From positions 3,286,001-3,350,000 of the forward strand of contig CM056728.1 in NCBI GenBank assembly GCA_029844215.1: 64,000 nucleotides of DNA, given 5' to 3'. A program made the translations under genes and the position numbers. Shown one piece after another: positions 36,532 to 49,000 of this stretch. Below the pieces are notes generated by a model, which saw nothing but the letters and a program-made list of their open reading frames with translations, ran no database searches and was not told the DNA's origin. The DNA is from Przewalskia tangutica. Taxonomy: Eukaryota; Streptophyta; Magnoliopsida; Solanales; Solanaceae. Within the stretch, counting starts at the first letter, position 1, and each line of letters starts with the position of its first letter.

Positions 36532-39500
36532 TGTTACACCCCGTAATTCCAGGACATGTTTATAAGAACGTACGTAAGAACTCAAAAATGTTAAGATTTG
36601 AGACTGGTAAAAATTTATCGGAATTATGGAAATGTCGGGAAAACGAAATATTACGACGAATGGGAGGGTGACACGTGTCACCCCTCTTGGTTGGTCTTGG
36701 TCGAAATTGACCATGGGTATAATGGTCATTTGACCAAAGTAAAGATGAACAAGTCTTGCAAAGCTAGAGCTTGAGTTTATTGACTAAGTCAAAGAGCCAC
36801 TTGGCTTGATATTTAAATCCCATTCATCCAAGCCACACAAGTGTTATAATCTTGACCCTCCATTGTGTTATATATTCACCCTAAGTTGCAAGACAAGTCT
36901 TTTACACTTAGAAAAAAATTAGAACACTTAGAGAAAGGAGAGGAGCTCTCGGGTTAGGGTATCTCCCACACAAAAAAATTGCAATTTTGGTTCATTATTC
37001 ACAAGACTTTAACCCAAGGTCCCTAAGGGTATTGTAAGGATATCTCAATAGAAAGATCTCGGAAAAACGACATTTTCACGTTAGTCGCAAGGCGAAAACC
37101 TAAGGTGTTCTTCAACTTTGAAGTTGGAAATTGAAGGGAAGTTGTTTGTGAACCTCTAAGGGCTTCAAATAGCGGATTGGAGCGTAAAGTAAGGAGCTAA
37201 GATTTCTAAGGAGCGACTTTAATCTTGGAGTTATATAAGGGTTTATCAAGGTAACCATCTTGTCGTTTTAATGATTAAAGATTACTTATTGTTGTAGTTA
37301 TGGATATTAACAAGCCTGAGGTATATATTATGAAGTTTGATAAGTGTTATGGATATTGGAACCCCTAATCCGAAAGTTGCATGATTAGCCTAAAGATTGT
37401 AATTCAATTTGGTTATTAGTTTTAGTCGTCACATGTTATCTAAAGAAGGGATTATAGTTGTTTGAGTTGTTTGCGACTATATAACATGTTAGGACGACAT
37501 TATGGATTGAAAGGTATTGGAACGGATTATATGTGGTTGTACTTTGTAGCCGAGAATGATAAGTTAATATTGGATTGTTTTGTATTATTGTGGGGCATAA
37601 TTTTACACGTCCTGTTAAGACGTGTAATCCCCTTTGAATTGTTGGATTGTTGCGCCTTAAATGTGACATGTTGGTTATTTATTTCGGGCCTTGAAAAAGG
37701 TGGAAAAGTACGTAGAAACAAAGGAAGTGCTGCCCAATTTTCCGTAGAATAAGAGACCTTACACTTAGTATGATTCTACGTTAAAAAGCTAGGAGTTGAT
37801 AGACATGTTATGATTAATATAGGTTGAAGTACTACGAGTAGCGTATTCTACTTTAAGGGTGGAAAAGCTAGCAAGGATAAAGTACTTGGGAGCATTTTGC
37901 AACTTGTCGCTAGTCGTCGCGAGGTATGTGAACCTCTTCTTTCTTTGGCATGATCCTACGTATGAAATAGCCATGTGATATTATTTCATGATTCCTTCTA
38001 CTCTTAGAAGTTAAGAAGTATTCACGTTGTTGATTCTAAGTTAAAAGTATGTTTAAATTATGCTAAGTCCTTACCAAGTCTTATGGGAGATGTTGGTAAG
38101 AATGGTTAGGAAGTTATGAGATTTGATTTAAAGCTATGTGTCTTGATTTATTTAAAGTAAGTAAGTTGATTTTATGTTTGAAAATGACTTGAATTTATAT
38201 GTGAAAAGGGGATTTGATTTTAAAAGTGGAAGTTATGTGATTTTAAAGAGAATAAGTTACTTGGTTTTGGAGGTGTATGAAACTTTTTTTTTTCAAGTTA
38301 TGAAACTTGATTTCTAAAGTATAGATGACATGATTTTATATGTATAAGCGACACGATTTTAAAGAGTATATGATACGAGATTTTAAGACTATAAGCCTTG
38401 ATTTTATAAGTGGAAATGACTTGATTTAAAAAGTATGGCTTCTTGATCTATTTCAAAAGTTAAGAAGATTGATTTCAAAAGAGTATGTAACTTGAGTTTT
38501 AAAAAGAAGAATTTATTGATTTAAAGGAGAGAGAGTGGCATGATTCTTTTATAAGTATGTATGTACGTAGTATTTTTGGGTTTAGTTTCCCTAATATTGC
38601 AAGAATAAAAGTGTCTTAAGTTCTCTAAAATGAAAGGTTGTTATAATAGCTTTATGGAAAGTTGTTATAACGACTTAAGAAGAAGTGAAAAGATGGTTTA
38701 AAAATGTTAAGTAAGGAAAAATCACATTGAGCCTACAAATAGGCCGGATTATGTTATGAGATACACCGAGCCTACAAATAGGCCGGATTATGTTATGAGA
38801 TACACCGAGCCTACACATAGGTCGGATTACGCCATATTACCCCGAGCCTACACATAGGCCGGGTTACGTCATCTTACATCGAGCCCCACAGGCGGGCCGG
38901 ATTATGCTACATGATTCCACAGTACACCGAGCCCTACAGGCGGGCCAGATTATGCTACATGATTCCACAGTACACCGAGCCCCACAGGCGGGCCGAATTA
39001 TGCCACATGATTCATCAGTACACCGTGTCCCGCAAATGGGCCGGATTACGTTATCACGTATGGATAATCAAAGTAAGCTCCCAAATAAGAAGTCCCTCCA
39101 TAAAGGGCCGGATTATGTTATGTAAGATATGTAAGTTATGTGAAAAACTTGATTAAATTCTTAAGTATGTATGTAAGAATATGATGTTAATTCTTATTGA
39201 AAGAAGGAAAAGAACGGTTAATATACAATTGATTGCAGGAGTTAAAATGGCACGGTAGGATCTGATATTTCATTTTTATACTTTCCCCTGTCATTCTTTT
39301 ATACGATTCTGATTTGGTTCTCAGACCTTATTTCTGCTCCATACTCGGTACATGTTGTATCGACTTCTTCTGGGCCGCGTCATGCCCGCAGGTGTTAGGT
39401 ACACAGGTTGGTGATCCTTGCTCTTAGGATCTCTTTTCAGTTTTTGGGAAGAAGCTTCATTCATTCCGGAGGCTTATCTTTTGGGTACGATTTCTCTGAT

Positions 39501-39796
39501 GTTGTAGATTTATGTACATTCAGGGGTATGGCGGGGCCCTGTCCCGCCACAGTTGTAATTCTTAGAGGTCTGTAGTCATATCTTGTGGGTCGGTTTCTAA
39601 AGAAGAAGGATGTAACTGCGTTGGTTAAGTATATGTATATGTGTCCAGGGAGGTAGCCTTATCGGCTAACCTGTTGTTTATTTCTTGTTGATTTATTTTA
39701 TAAGTTTCATGTATGTTCCGCTGATTATCTCTGATGTATACCTGTAAGGGTGCCCAAGTAGGGCACCAGTCGCGGGCCCGGGGTCGGGTCGTGACA
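36532..39796 (+). mobile_element. Solo LTR, 3.3 kb, of Ty3/gypsy (Tekay/Del-like) type
   Basis: Starts TGTTACACCCCGTAATTCC and ends GGGTCGGGTCGTGACA, flanked by a perfect AAAGA duplication (36527-36531 and 39797-39801). No coding domain inside. The terminal words, and the GGCGGGGCCCTGTCCCGCCA text near 39530, are what I associate with LTRs of the chromovirus Tekay/Del lineage; the assignment is from memory. A tandem array lies at 38729-39060. Confidence 0.85.
38729..39060 (+). repeat. Tandem array of about eight 38-48 bp units inside the solo LTR
   Basis: Units contain GAGCCTACAAATAGGCCGG or GAGCCCCACAGGCGGGCCGG followed by ATTATG. Early units are about 39 bp, later ones about 46 bp with an added ATGATTCCACAGTACACC. 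Each unit centre can fold as a short hairpin. Confidence 0.8.
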
Positions 39797-41398
39797 AAAG
39801 ATTTCCCCTACTATCACACCTCATGACAGGACTCCCCGTATTGAAATCCTTCATAGAAAATCCAAATGGATCAAATTCGACAGAAACAGAATTATTAGTG
39901 GTGAATTTACGGACAAACACCAAATTTTTAATCAATTTATGAGCGTGAATCATATTTTTCAAAATAAGGGGTGGATGGGAGGAGACAACGGTTTATGACC
40001 ATAACCACGAAATGAAATTGAATTATCATTAACAACAATTATATCACGATTGTTGCTCAAATTGGAATAAGACGAGAGAGTACTTGAGTCGGACGTCATG
40101 TGAGTAATGGCGCCGGTGTCCATGTACCAATTTGAGTCCGAAAGATTTATTCCAAGCGTGTGCATCACGACTTCAATGTCGGTAGGAGTGGGGCTCGTGG
40201 TATAATAGGTCTGAGGAGGTCGGGGCCCAAGAACATCGGCTTGCTACCCAGTCCCAGAAGTTGGTCGGTAACCTACTGATCCGTGACTGCTGGGCCAGGC
40301 AGAATTGGGCCTGGAAGGTTGCTGGGCAGCCCAAATGCCTGGGGCGGAATGTGGCGGATACCAGTGGTTGTTGGGCCACTGCCCACTAGTCCAGGCCCAC
40401 TACCAGGTGTCCCAAGGCTGGGACCAGTTGGGTGGTGGACCATTTCTGTTGGGGTGGGACCCACTGCCATCGTTACCGCCATGATGTTTTCCATTATTTT
40501 TATGATTATTATTTTCCGCCACCGTGAGCACGGTTTTGGCCCGAATTATCAACAAAATCTGGAGAATTGTGAAAGTCGTCATCATGGACACGGGAGTAGC
40601 TGTCGTAGCTGCCTTTTTAGCCAAACCGGCTTCTTTCAAAGTAAGCATGGAGCGGGCTTGATAGAACTCTGAGAGAGGATTACTCTGACGAAGAACAACA
40701 CCAACGCCAATATAGGCCTCGGATAGGCCGGAAATCATCTGCAGAACAAGACGATTGTCACTAACAGGCGCACCAACGTTGCGGAGTTGGTCCGCCAATT
40801 CTTTCAACATTTTACAATAAGCCAAAACGTTCAGAAAAATTTTCATGTTCACATGGATAATTTCTGCTCAAGTGTAATAGCCCTGGAATTCTGATTATCA
40901 TGGAATATGTCACGCAGCCTATCCCATCCATTGCCGTAGCGTTCGGCTCAATAATTGTTTGCAATGGGTCGGTAGAGATAGTGGAGTAAATCCACTGAAG
41001 GACGGTGACATCAAGAGTTGTCCATAACTTAGGACCATCCTCGCATTTTGGCATCTCTGTATCCTGAGGAGCCACGGGGATTATGTGATTGATGACTTGG
41101 TGCGAGCATGCGTGAATCTTGAACAGTTCGACCCACGTCGCATATTGGACGTTTTCTATTTCAAGAATAAGAGGGACGTTATTCTTGATGTTAGAAATTG
41201 CAAGGGCATGATGGAACATGATCTTTGATATAGACATACTGATAGAACAATATGTGATTGAGGGATTTGGAAGAAAAATTGGGAGAAAGGATGAACCGTC
41301 GGCACAAAACCTGCGGAGAAGGGCTCGATTTTTTAGGTTAGGACGGAAATTTGGGAGAATTTTTGGAGAGGATTTTAAGACCTAAACTTCCGATACCA
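39797..41398 (-). pseudogene. Copia gag and protease, broken
   Basis: Gag starts near 41237 (MSISKIMFHHALAISNIKN) and continues in a frame ending near 40400 (DLADQLRNV type text ELADQLRNVGAPVSDN near 40800-40750). The protease has an intact DTG in NWYMDTGAITHM near 40130. At least three frame changes separate these parts. It joins the pol part at 33699-36531 once the solo LTR is removed. Confidence 0.82.
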
Positions 41399-41704
41399 TG
41401 AAAGAAATAATTTTTTGATTATTTTCATTAATGAAAGAGAATATATACAATTTACAATTTCCATAATATGAAAATCTTATTCCTATTCTAATACCAAAAT
41501 CCTATTTCAGTATTACAAGAATCCTACAATTATGGTAAGCGTACAATACAAATATTTACATTAAAATATACTCCTAATTCATTTGTATATCCCGTGATAT
41601 ACTCTATCTATGGGAAGTGTATATCACATGAGAATCACATACAAAATCGAGACTAATATACATATGATATACATGTGTATATCATATGTATATTTAACAC
41701 ATAG

Positions 41705-42170
41705 CATCATTATGTTGCAAATAGACAATCACTTAAAGAAAAATTGGTTGTTTCCAACATTGGCCTTGACTTTTTCTTTCCAACATTGGCCTTGGTTACT
41801 TTATTGTTCCAAGAAGGGTCACGGGTTGTGTTGGGACACGGAAACCGAGAAGAATTTTGTGAAAGCAAGCAAGGAAAACCTAGACCTGTGATACCATGAA
41901 AGAAATAATCTCTTGATTATTCTCATTAATGAAAGGTGTATATATACAAATTACATAAGGAAAATCCTTTTCATATTCTACATCTAAAACCCTATTATAT
42001 TTGGAGACTAATTATACAATTATGATAAGATTATAAGATTAATAAATGTACAAGACTAATATATACATTGTATACAAAATCAGGCCAATCGTGGACCCTG
42101 CTACAGTAAATCCGAGACTATTCATCCGATATACAAATGTATATTGTGTATATCGTGTGTATATTTAACA
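41705..42170 (-). mobile_element. Truncated Copia: 5' LTR, primer site and start of the leader
   Basis: An LTR at 41897-42170 (plus text TGAAAGAAATAATCTC...TATTTAACA) is followed on the minus strand by TGGTATCACAGG (41885-41896), a primer-binding site, and about 190 bp of leader. The rest of the element is missing. The 33396-41699 element is inserted at its broken edge. The leader has a direct repeat of TTTCCAACATTGGCCTTG. Confidence 0.7.
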
Positions 42171-42294
42171 TTTATCAATGATCTTTTTAAGTTTCAAATA
42201 AATTATTTTCTATGTAGTAATGATAAATTGTTGAACTAAGATTAGATTTACAGTTTAAGGATTGCAACTTCAAATTGCGCTAAAGAAGTTCTCC

Positions 42295-43793
42295 TGAAAG
42301 TATATGTATGTCCTAGAGACAATCTGTATTAGGACAATATTTTGGCATTTGCACGTACTGAATTATTAGTTGATTATTTATAATATTCTATAAATGCATC
42401 CCTAGAGTTTACGTGTTTATTAATGATGTGAGAATTAATATTATAACGTAACTCTTAAATCACCTCGAGTAATGATCATCGAGATTGGGATATCGATGAT
42501 ATGTGATACGTCGACATGTGGTCTGCATCATATCCTTAGGGGATGTAGTATGTCTCACTTGCTACGAGTTATGGCAACTCGTGATGGACACATGGATACT
42601 TGTTGAAGTATTGGTATACCTTACTGATGCACTATTTGTTATGTGTCTAAAGTGTCATCGGTATGTGGGAGATAAAAGTCCTTAGACTTGAGGTCGATAC
42701 GCAACCTTATTCACGGAGTAGTGTACTTTGATCCTGTCTTAAGCTCAAATACCTTATAGGTTTAGAAGCGGCTTATTTTGGGTACGTTACGAAGTGGATT
42801 AAAGGTAGTAGTTGAGCCAAGATTATGATTCATTCCTTGAATACATATATTTGAGAGAGCACTCAGATACTCATAAGATATTAGGTTGACTAAGTCGTTA
42901 GCCAACACAGTGGACATATCTTTGATATGGTCCTGTTGTCAACTAATATAGATGTGTTATAATGATCAAGCCATTTGGATAGACACTTGACAAATCCTAA
43001 GCTTGATTGAGTGTGTCGAGAATGAAAAGATTTTATCTTCCCACATATAGGTTCAGTCACATGTTTTGTGTAGCTAAACTATACATATTGAGTTCGTCTT
43101 CCGGCGCAGTCTAGGAGTTCCGTGAAGATCCTAATGTAATTAGTGTCGATAAGTAAAGGTATAAAGGGTAACACTAAGTCAAATGTTCTGTCGATTGAAG
43201 GATGTAATTAGAAGGAGATTATATATATGTTCGGTTGATAACCGGGACATTAGAAATGGGAACAAAGCAGAAAATTGGGAAGTGTCGCGGTGCCTTTGAT
43301 TTAGGGCCACGGTGCCAAGTGCGTGTAGGCACCGCGGTGCCACTTACTAAGGGCTGCGGTGCTAATGCGCGTCCAGTGGGTCTGAATTTGACCCAGTCCG
43401 TTTCTGCTGGGCCTGGCCCATGGGAACCCTAAAGCCTCTATTCTCAACTATAAATAGAGGGCTTCCCTATCCAATTTCACGACACCAAGGCAAGAGACTA
43501 AATCTCTTCCAAAGCTCTGCTGGAATACCTAGCATTCTAGACATAGCAAATTACATCAAAGTTTCTAGAACTTGCAAATCGAGGGACGTTTGCGTGTGCA
43601 CCCTCGGACTACACAAAGTTTCCACATTTGAGATTGTTATCTACAAAATGTAAGTCTTCTATCGAAGTATTACATTATTGCTTTGTGTTATTATTTACAT
43701 CATATATTCATACTACAGTTTAACCGCCATGTCGGGTTTAAAATATAAATTTTCAAATTTCACTGCGTGTATGAACCCGACAAATCGTCTACA
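42295..43793 (+). repeat. 5' LTR of the 14.7 kb Copia
   Basis: 1499 bp, TGAAAGTATATGTATG...CGTCTACA. Compared with the 3' LTR it lacks about 40 bp near 42340, between the words GACAA and ATATTTTGGC. It carries a GC-rich block at 43283-43375 with the perfect palindrome GGCACCGCGGTGCC at 43328-43341. Confidence 0.9.
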
Positions 43794-46076
43794 GTAGTAT
43801 CAGAGTCTGGGTTGTTTTGTGTGTTTATATGATGAATATTAATGATAATATGAGTTAAGATTTGTTTAGATCTATTTTTTATGTTGTTAAAGGCTTTAAA
43901 ATCCTAAATCTTTAGAACACATGGTCCTTGTGTCCAGATCTGTTAAAAGCAATTATGTATTCGAGGAAGTCATTCCAATATATAACTCTTCTAAGTTGAT
44001 ATGCGTTATCCGGCTCGATTTAGAGCGTGGTGCATTGAAACGAAGAACGAGAAGAAAATTGGATTTGATGGTCGATGAACATATTATTTTAATGGTGATA
44101 GTGTTACAAGTGATACATCTGAAGATCTGACCCTAAACCAATTTTAGGGGTTCGGATTTTCGGATCTTGTGTTTCTGAAGGTAAGGCACCGCGGCTCTAT
44201 CATGGAGCGTCGCGGCGCTGTATGGGTTTTTAAGGCGGCACCGCGGCTCCACGATGGAGCGCCACGGTGCTGCCGAGATGACGCCAGAGGCGCCGCGGCG
44301 CTGTTCATCCAGAAATTAAAATTGATTTTTTGGACTTACTGCCTCTGAGGCGTCGCGTCGCCGACAACTCTAAATTTTGGGTGCTCTGCCTTACGGTATT
44401 TGTGGCCACTTGTTAGAAGCGCGGTGCTAATTAGCATTTTGCGAGCGATGAGTCACAACCTCTGCGCGCGGCCAGCGGCGTGATTACAAAAATCAAAAAT
44501 CGAAGCAGTTTAAAAGTTTCAGATTCTGAATCTGAAGTTTTAAAAGTTTCAGTTTCTGAAAATAAGTTTTTAAATTGAACAGATTTGGTATTTTCAGGCA
44601 AATCTGTAATTAAAGAAAGTTTCAAAAAATTGATTTTAAGTTCTGGAAATTGCAACAGGTCCCAGAAACTTGAAAATATTTTCTGGGGTTTAGAATTGTA
44701 TTTTCTGAATTAATAGGGGTTCAGAATTGGACTTTTAAAAATCTTAAGGTGCTGAACTGTAAATTTTAAAAGATTGCAGAATTCCTGAAAATCAGAATTT
44801 TGAAATCAGAAATCTTTAGGGACTGTTTGGCATAGACATAGATTATAGAGTTTAGACAAATAGACACATGATTATCATTAATGGTATATTATTCTATAAT
44901 ATACAAATGTGCTAAGTGATTGAATGTGGTGCATTTAAATTATTAGTATAGCGTCCGCAATTATTGTCTGGGTAGGCGGCGCCCAGTAATTGTTTACTTT
45001 CAATGACCTCTGTAACTGTCTGGGTAGGCGGCGCCCAGTATGTGATTAAAACCATATTAAATCATGCCTAATGAGTTTGATTGTTACACATCTAAATGTG
45101 TTTAGAAGTTGCATGATAGGATGTCATATGTGTATGGCATAACTGTTGATCTTGGTTGAAATCTCCAAAATTCAAAATGTACAAATGTGCTAAGTGTTTT
45201 AAATGTGATGCATTTAAATTATTAGCATAGCGTCCGCAATTATTGTCTGGGTAGGCGGCGCCCAGTAATTGTTTAATTTTAATGATCGTGATAACTGTCT
45301 GGATAGGCGGCATCCAGTACTTGATTAAAACCATCTTATATCATGTCTATTGGGTTTGATGGTTTTCCATCTAAATGTGTTTAGAAACTGCATGATAGAT
45401 GTCATATGATGTATGACTTAATGTTGATCTTGAATGAAATCCCCGAAAACTAAAAATGTTCCCCAAACATTAAATACAAGTCTAATTAAAACGCGTCGTC
45501 CATTATAATTAGTAGGGTGCAAAGTTCTTTCGGCGATACGAGTATTTATGCCAAAGTATTTGCTGTAAGTCTACGATGACTCAGACCCTTTCATAGATGT
45601 GTTAAAGTAAAAGTAGATGATAAACTTTTGCGGGTATTTACACTAAAATGTTTGCTCGCAAAGGCTAAATTTACTTAGGTACTTAAACACAGTCGCGTAA
45701 TGGATTGACTTGTTTAGATGTTTCTTGGCGCCAAAGTGTCGGACTAATCTAAAGACGCAAGATTAAAATGAAAGATATTTAATCAAACCAAGAGTTGTAA
45801 ATATACTTTGCAATTGGTTGAGGACCTACCAAAGTGTGTTGTTGAAGTTATCAACCAAAACAAATATGGATATAGCATATGTTTAGATCTTGACCTATTA
45901 TGACCTTAAAATGATTTAGGTCTGTATTCTACCTTGGGGTCATAGAAGTATGCAAAATAATGAGAGCTAATTAAATAAAAGACCATGTTAAATTAGCATA
46001 TAATGAATGTGTATAAATTAGGAGAATAATTTTTTATTGTATTTTCCTGTTTTATCTATATCTTCAGATTTTCATA
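43794..46076 (+). other. Leader of the 14.7 kb Copia
   Basis: About 2.3 kb between LTR and gag without a coding frame. It holds GC-rich dyads at 44180-44300 and a 278 bp tandem duplication at 44902-45450. Long leaders are where packaging and dimerisation signals of LTR elements are expected. Confidence 0.7.
44902..45450 (+). repeat. 278 bp tandem duplication with four copies of a 19 bp hairpin
   Basis: Copy 1 starts at about 44902 and copy 2 at about 45180 (both TACAAATGTGCTAAGTG). Each contains two hairpins: 44969-44987, 45020-45038, 45247-45265 and 45299-45317. Three read CTGGGTAGGCGGCGCCCAG and the fourth CTGGATAGGCGGCATCCAG. Confidence 0.85.
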
Positions 46077-49000
46077 ATGTCGAGTTTTTCGTTGAAAATG
46101 CTTATGGAGTCCAACAGACTTACTAGACCCAATTTCATAGACTGACTCAGGAATGTAAGAATTGTCCTGAGACAAGAAAAGATTGAATATACATTGTACA
46201 AGGTATTCCCCACCGCTCATGTGGAGGACTCTGCTGAGTATGTCACCTTCGATAAGGTTGCTTACGAGAAACATTATCAGGATGCCACTTCAGCTCAATG
46301 TTTAATGTTGTCTTCTATGTCACCACCATTGCAAAGACAGCATGAGCACATGGGTCCCAATGAAATGTTAGCACATTTGAGGAGTATCTATGATTCGCAG
46401 TCTCAGACAATGGAGTATGACCTGCTCATACAACTTTTCAAATATAAGCTAAATGAGGGGGCCAAGTGTCTCCACATGTGTTGAGAATGATTGAGTTGAT
46501 AGAGAGGTTGGACTCCATTGACATAAAGTTTCATGACAGGGTCTCCACTACCCTCATCCTGCATTCACTTCCAAGGTCGTTTGAGAGTTTCATCGTTAAC
46601 TACAATATGAATGGAACTAAAGCGACATTGCCGGAGTTGCATAATATGCTGAAAATCTTCGAAACTTCGACCTCCCGGAGCAAACCGGTAGTTTTGGTTG
46701 GCTCTTCTTCTTATCCCAAACCGAAAGGTAAGGGACAACAACAAAAGAAGAAGGGCAAAGTTGTGGCTACAGTCCCAGCGATGAAGCCCAAGGGAGGGGC
46801 GAAGAAGAAGAAAAAGAAATTGCCGACATTGGATGTGTGCATGAATTGCAACAGGAAGGGGCACTGGAGAAAGAATTGTACTGCTCCAGACGGAGGAATG
46901 ACACCAGGTGCCTCAGCTTCTACTGGACAAGGTATGTTTGTAATTGAAATTAATTTGTCAATAAATGATTCTCATTCCTGGGTACTGAATACCGCTTGTG
47001 GCTCACACATTTGTACAAATGTGCAGAGGCTAACTGATAACAGGAAGGTCGGGCCTCGAGAGGTGGACCTGCGCATCGAAAACGGAGCACGAGTAAATGC
47101 TGAGTGCGTAGGAACTTATAGGCTAGATTTACCTTCCAGCAAAATTTTAATGTTAAACAATTGTTATTATGTTTCTTCTTTGACAAGGAATATTATTCAC
47201 ATTCCTGTACTTGACACTGAGGGCTTTCCTCAAACATTAGTAATGACAATATGATTTTGGCTTTTGATAATGTTGTGTATGAAATTGCGCCTCTTGTGAA
47301 TGGATTGTATACATTAAACTGCCGTAGGGAAATTTTCAATGTACAAAATAAAATAGCTAAGTTAAATGAAAGAAATTCTACCTACTTGTGGTATTGCAGA
47401 CTTGGTCATATCAATCAAACGAGGATAGAACGGTTGAGGAAGTTAAATTACCTCGAACCATTTGACTTACAATCTTATGGTAACTGTGAATCTTGTTTGA
47501 AGGGTGAGATGACCATTAAACCTTTTTCTAGAAAGGGGATCCGTGTCAATGAGGTGCTTGAGTTGGTGCATACTGACGTATGCAGACCATTTTCGACTCA
47601 AGCTATAGAAGGTTTCTCGTACTTGTTAGGATATTTCTGTATGCTTAACGCAATTGTATGTATCGTTACAAGTAATATAGTTTGTAAGACCGAATATCGT
47701 CCTCAGAGACTGGTTATCAAGTACCGATTATCTAAGCTTTAGTTTCTATTTGGTGAACGTTAATTTGTTTGTATTTTTATCTAATAACTAAGACTAAGTA
47801 ATTGCAGAAAATAAACTAATTATGATAATACTTTGGTTTATATCAGTTATGATGAAAATAGGGATTTCAATATCCTCGACTATCCACTATTTTCAATCCC
47901 TAATGCAACAATAATGACTTATTCTTCTACGTTAAGATAGCAGGTTAACTAGACTGTCTTATATTCCGGTTAGGATATATAATCGCTCAACCCCTGTGCA
48001 GAAACCTTATATATTTCTATGATAGGTTTTACCACATAGGAGGATTAAAAACAATAACCTATAATGCTACACAAGAATCGGGGTACTTTCGTCCGCGATT
48101 TTAACCTATGTCTATTCAATTACAGCATATCCAAATCTCTCCTCTCGGTTCTTGATTCGAAATCATATAGATTATGATAATTAGTGATTAATTAACTATC
48201 AAATATTCACACCAATATTGAATAAATCTTAATCAAGTGAAGAAGAAATCAAACTAATGCATTAATTCATGAAAACGAGTTTCAAGCGATTCAAAAGGAA
48301 AGCCTTATTTAAGTAATTAGCTCCTAAACATTGTCATGTCAAGAACTAATACAAACCAACATAAACTGAAATAAAAACAAAGAAAAGAAAAAGAACTTGA
48401 AACAAAGTTGTCTCTAATCTTGTGTTTTCGCCTCCTTTCTTGCCTCCCCAAAGTATGAATTAGAATTATGTATAAGATGACTCCATATGTTTAGGGTTTA
48501 GGGATTTTATAGCTGTGAAAAGTTGCCCTTTCGGGCCTTGAAAACGTGTCAAATTCAACCCAAAAAATAGGAAATCCCGCGTCGGCACCGCGATCTGCGA
48601 ATAGCACCGTGGTGCAGAAATCTTCGCGGCTTCTCGATAATTATGGCATCAGCGATCTGCGATCGCTGCGTGATCCTGCAGTCTTTCGTCCTGATCTTCC
48701 AACTTTCGTCCGGACTTCGTCTGATTTCTTCTATACTTCCCGAGACTTCTTAGACTTCATTTCTTGGTCTTTTATTGTGCAATTCCATCTCAATTATGCT
48801 CATTTCATCTTCTTTTTGTTATTTCTCCATTTAGGACCGATGTGACTCAAAAGAAAGAAAAACAAACCTAATATTATACTAAACACAAACAAAATGAGTA
48901 AAATACTAACTAAAAAAGACTCAAAAAGTCTATACAAAATATGCCTAACAGTACTTCATTACTTTCACAGACGACTTGACGAGGTATGAATATGTGTATC

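Larger units (their letters stand above)
33396..41699 (-). mobile_element. Copia retrotransposon, minus strand, split by a solo LTR
   Basis: LTRs at 33396-33698 and 41399-41699 (about 300 bp) with a perfect target duplication CATAG (33391-33395 and 41700-41704). Total 8.3 kb, of which 3.27 kb is a later insertion at 36532-39796, leaving about 5 kb, normal for this family. The LTRs carry repeated TATACATATGATATACA-like words. Both the LTR sequence start (plus TGAAAGAAATAAT) and the polyprotein relate it to the 23424-31830 element. Confidence 0.9.

Noticed and set aside
42290..42294. Same TCTCC target duplication at the 14.7 kb Copia and (as GGAGA) at the 3.6 kb LTR
   Set aside because: Different element families and different sites; a five-base match among several insertions is plausible by chance.
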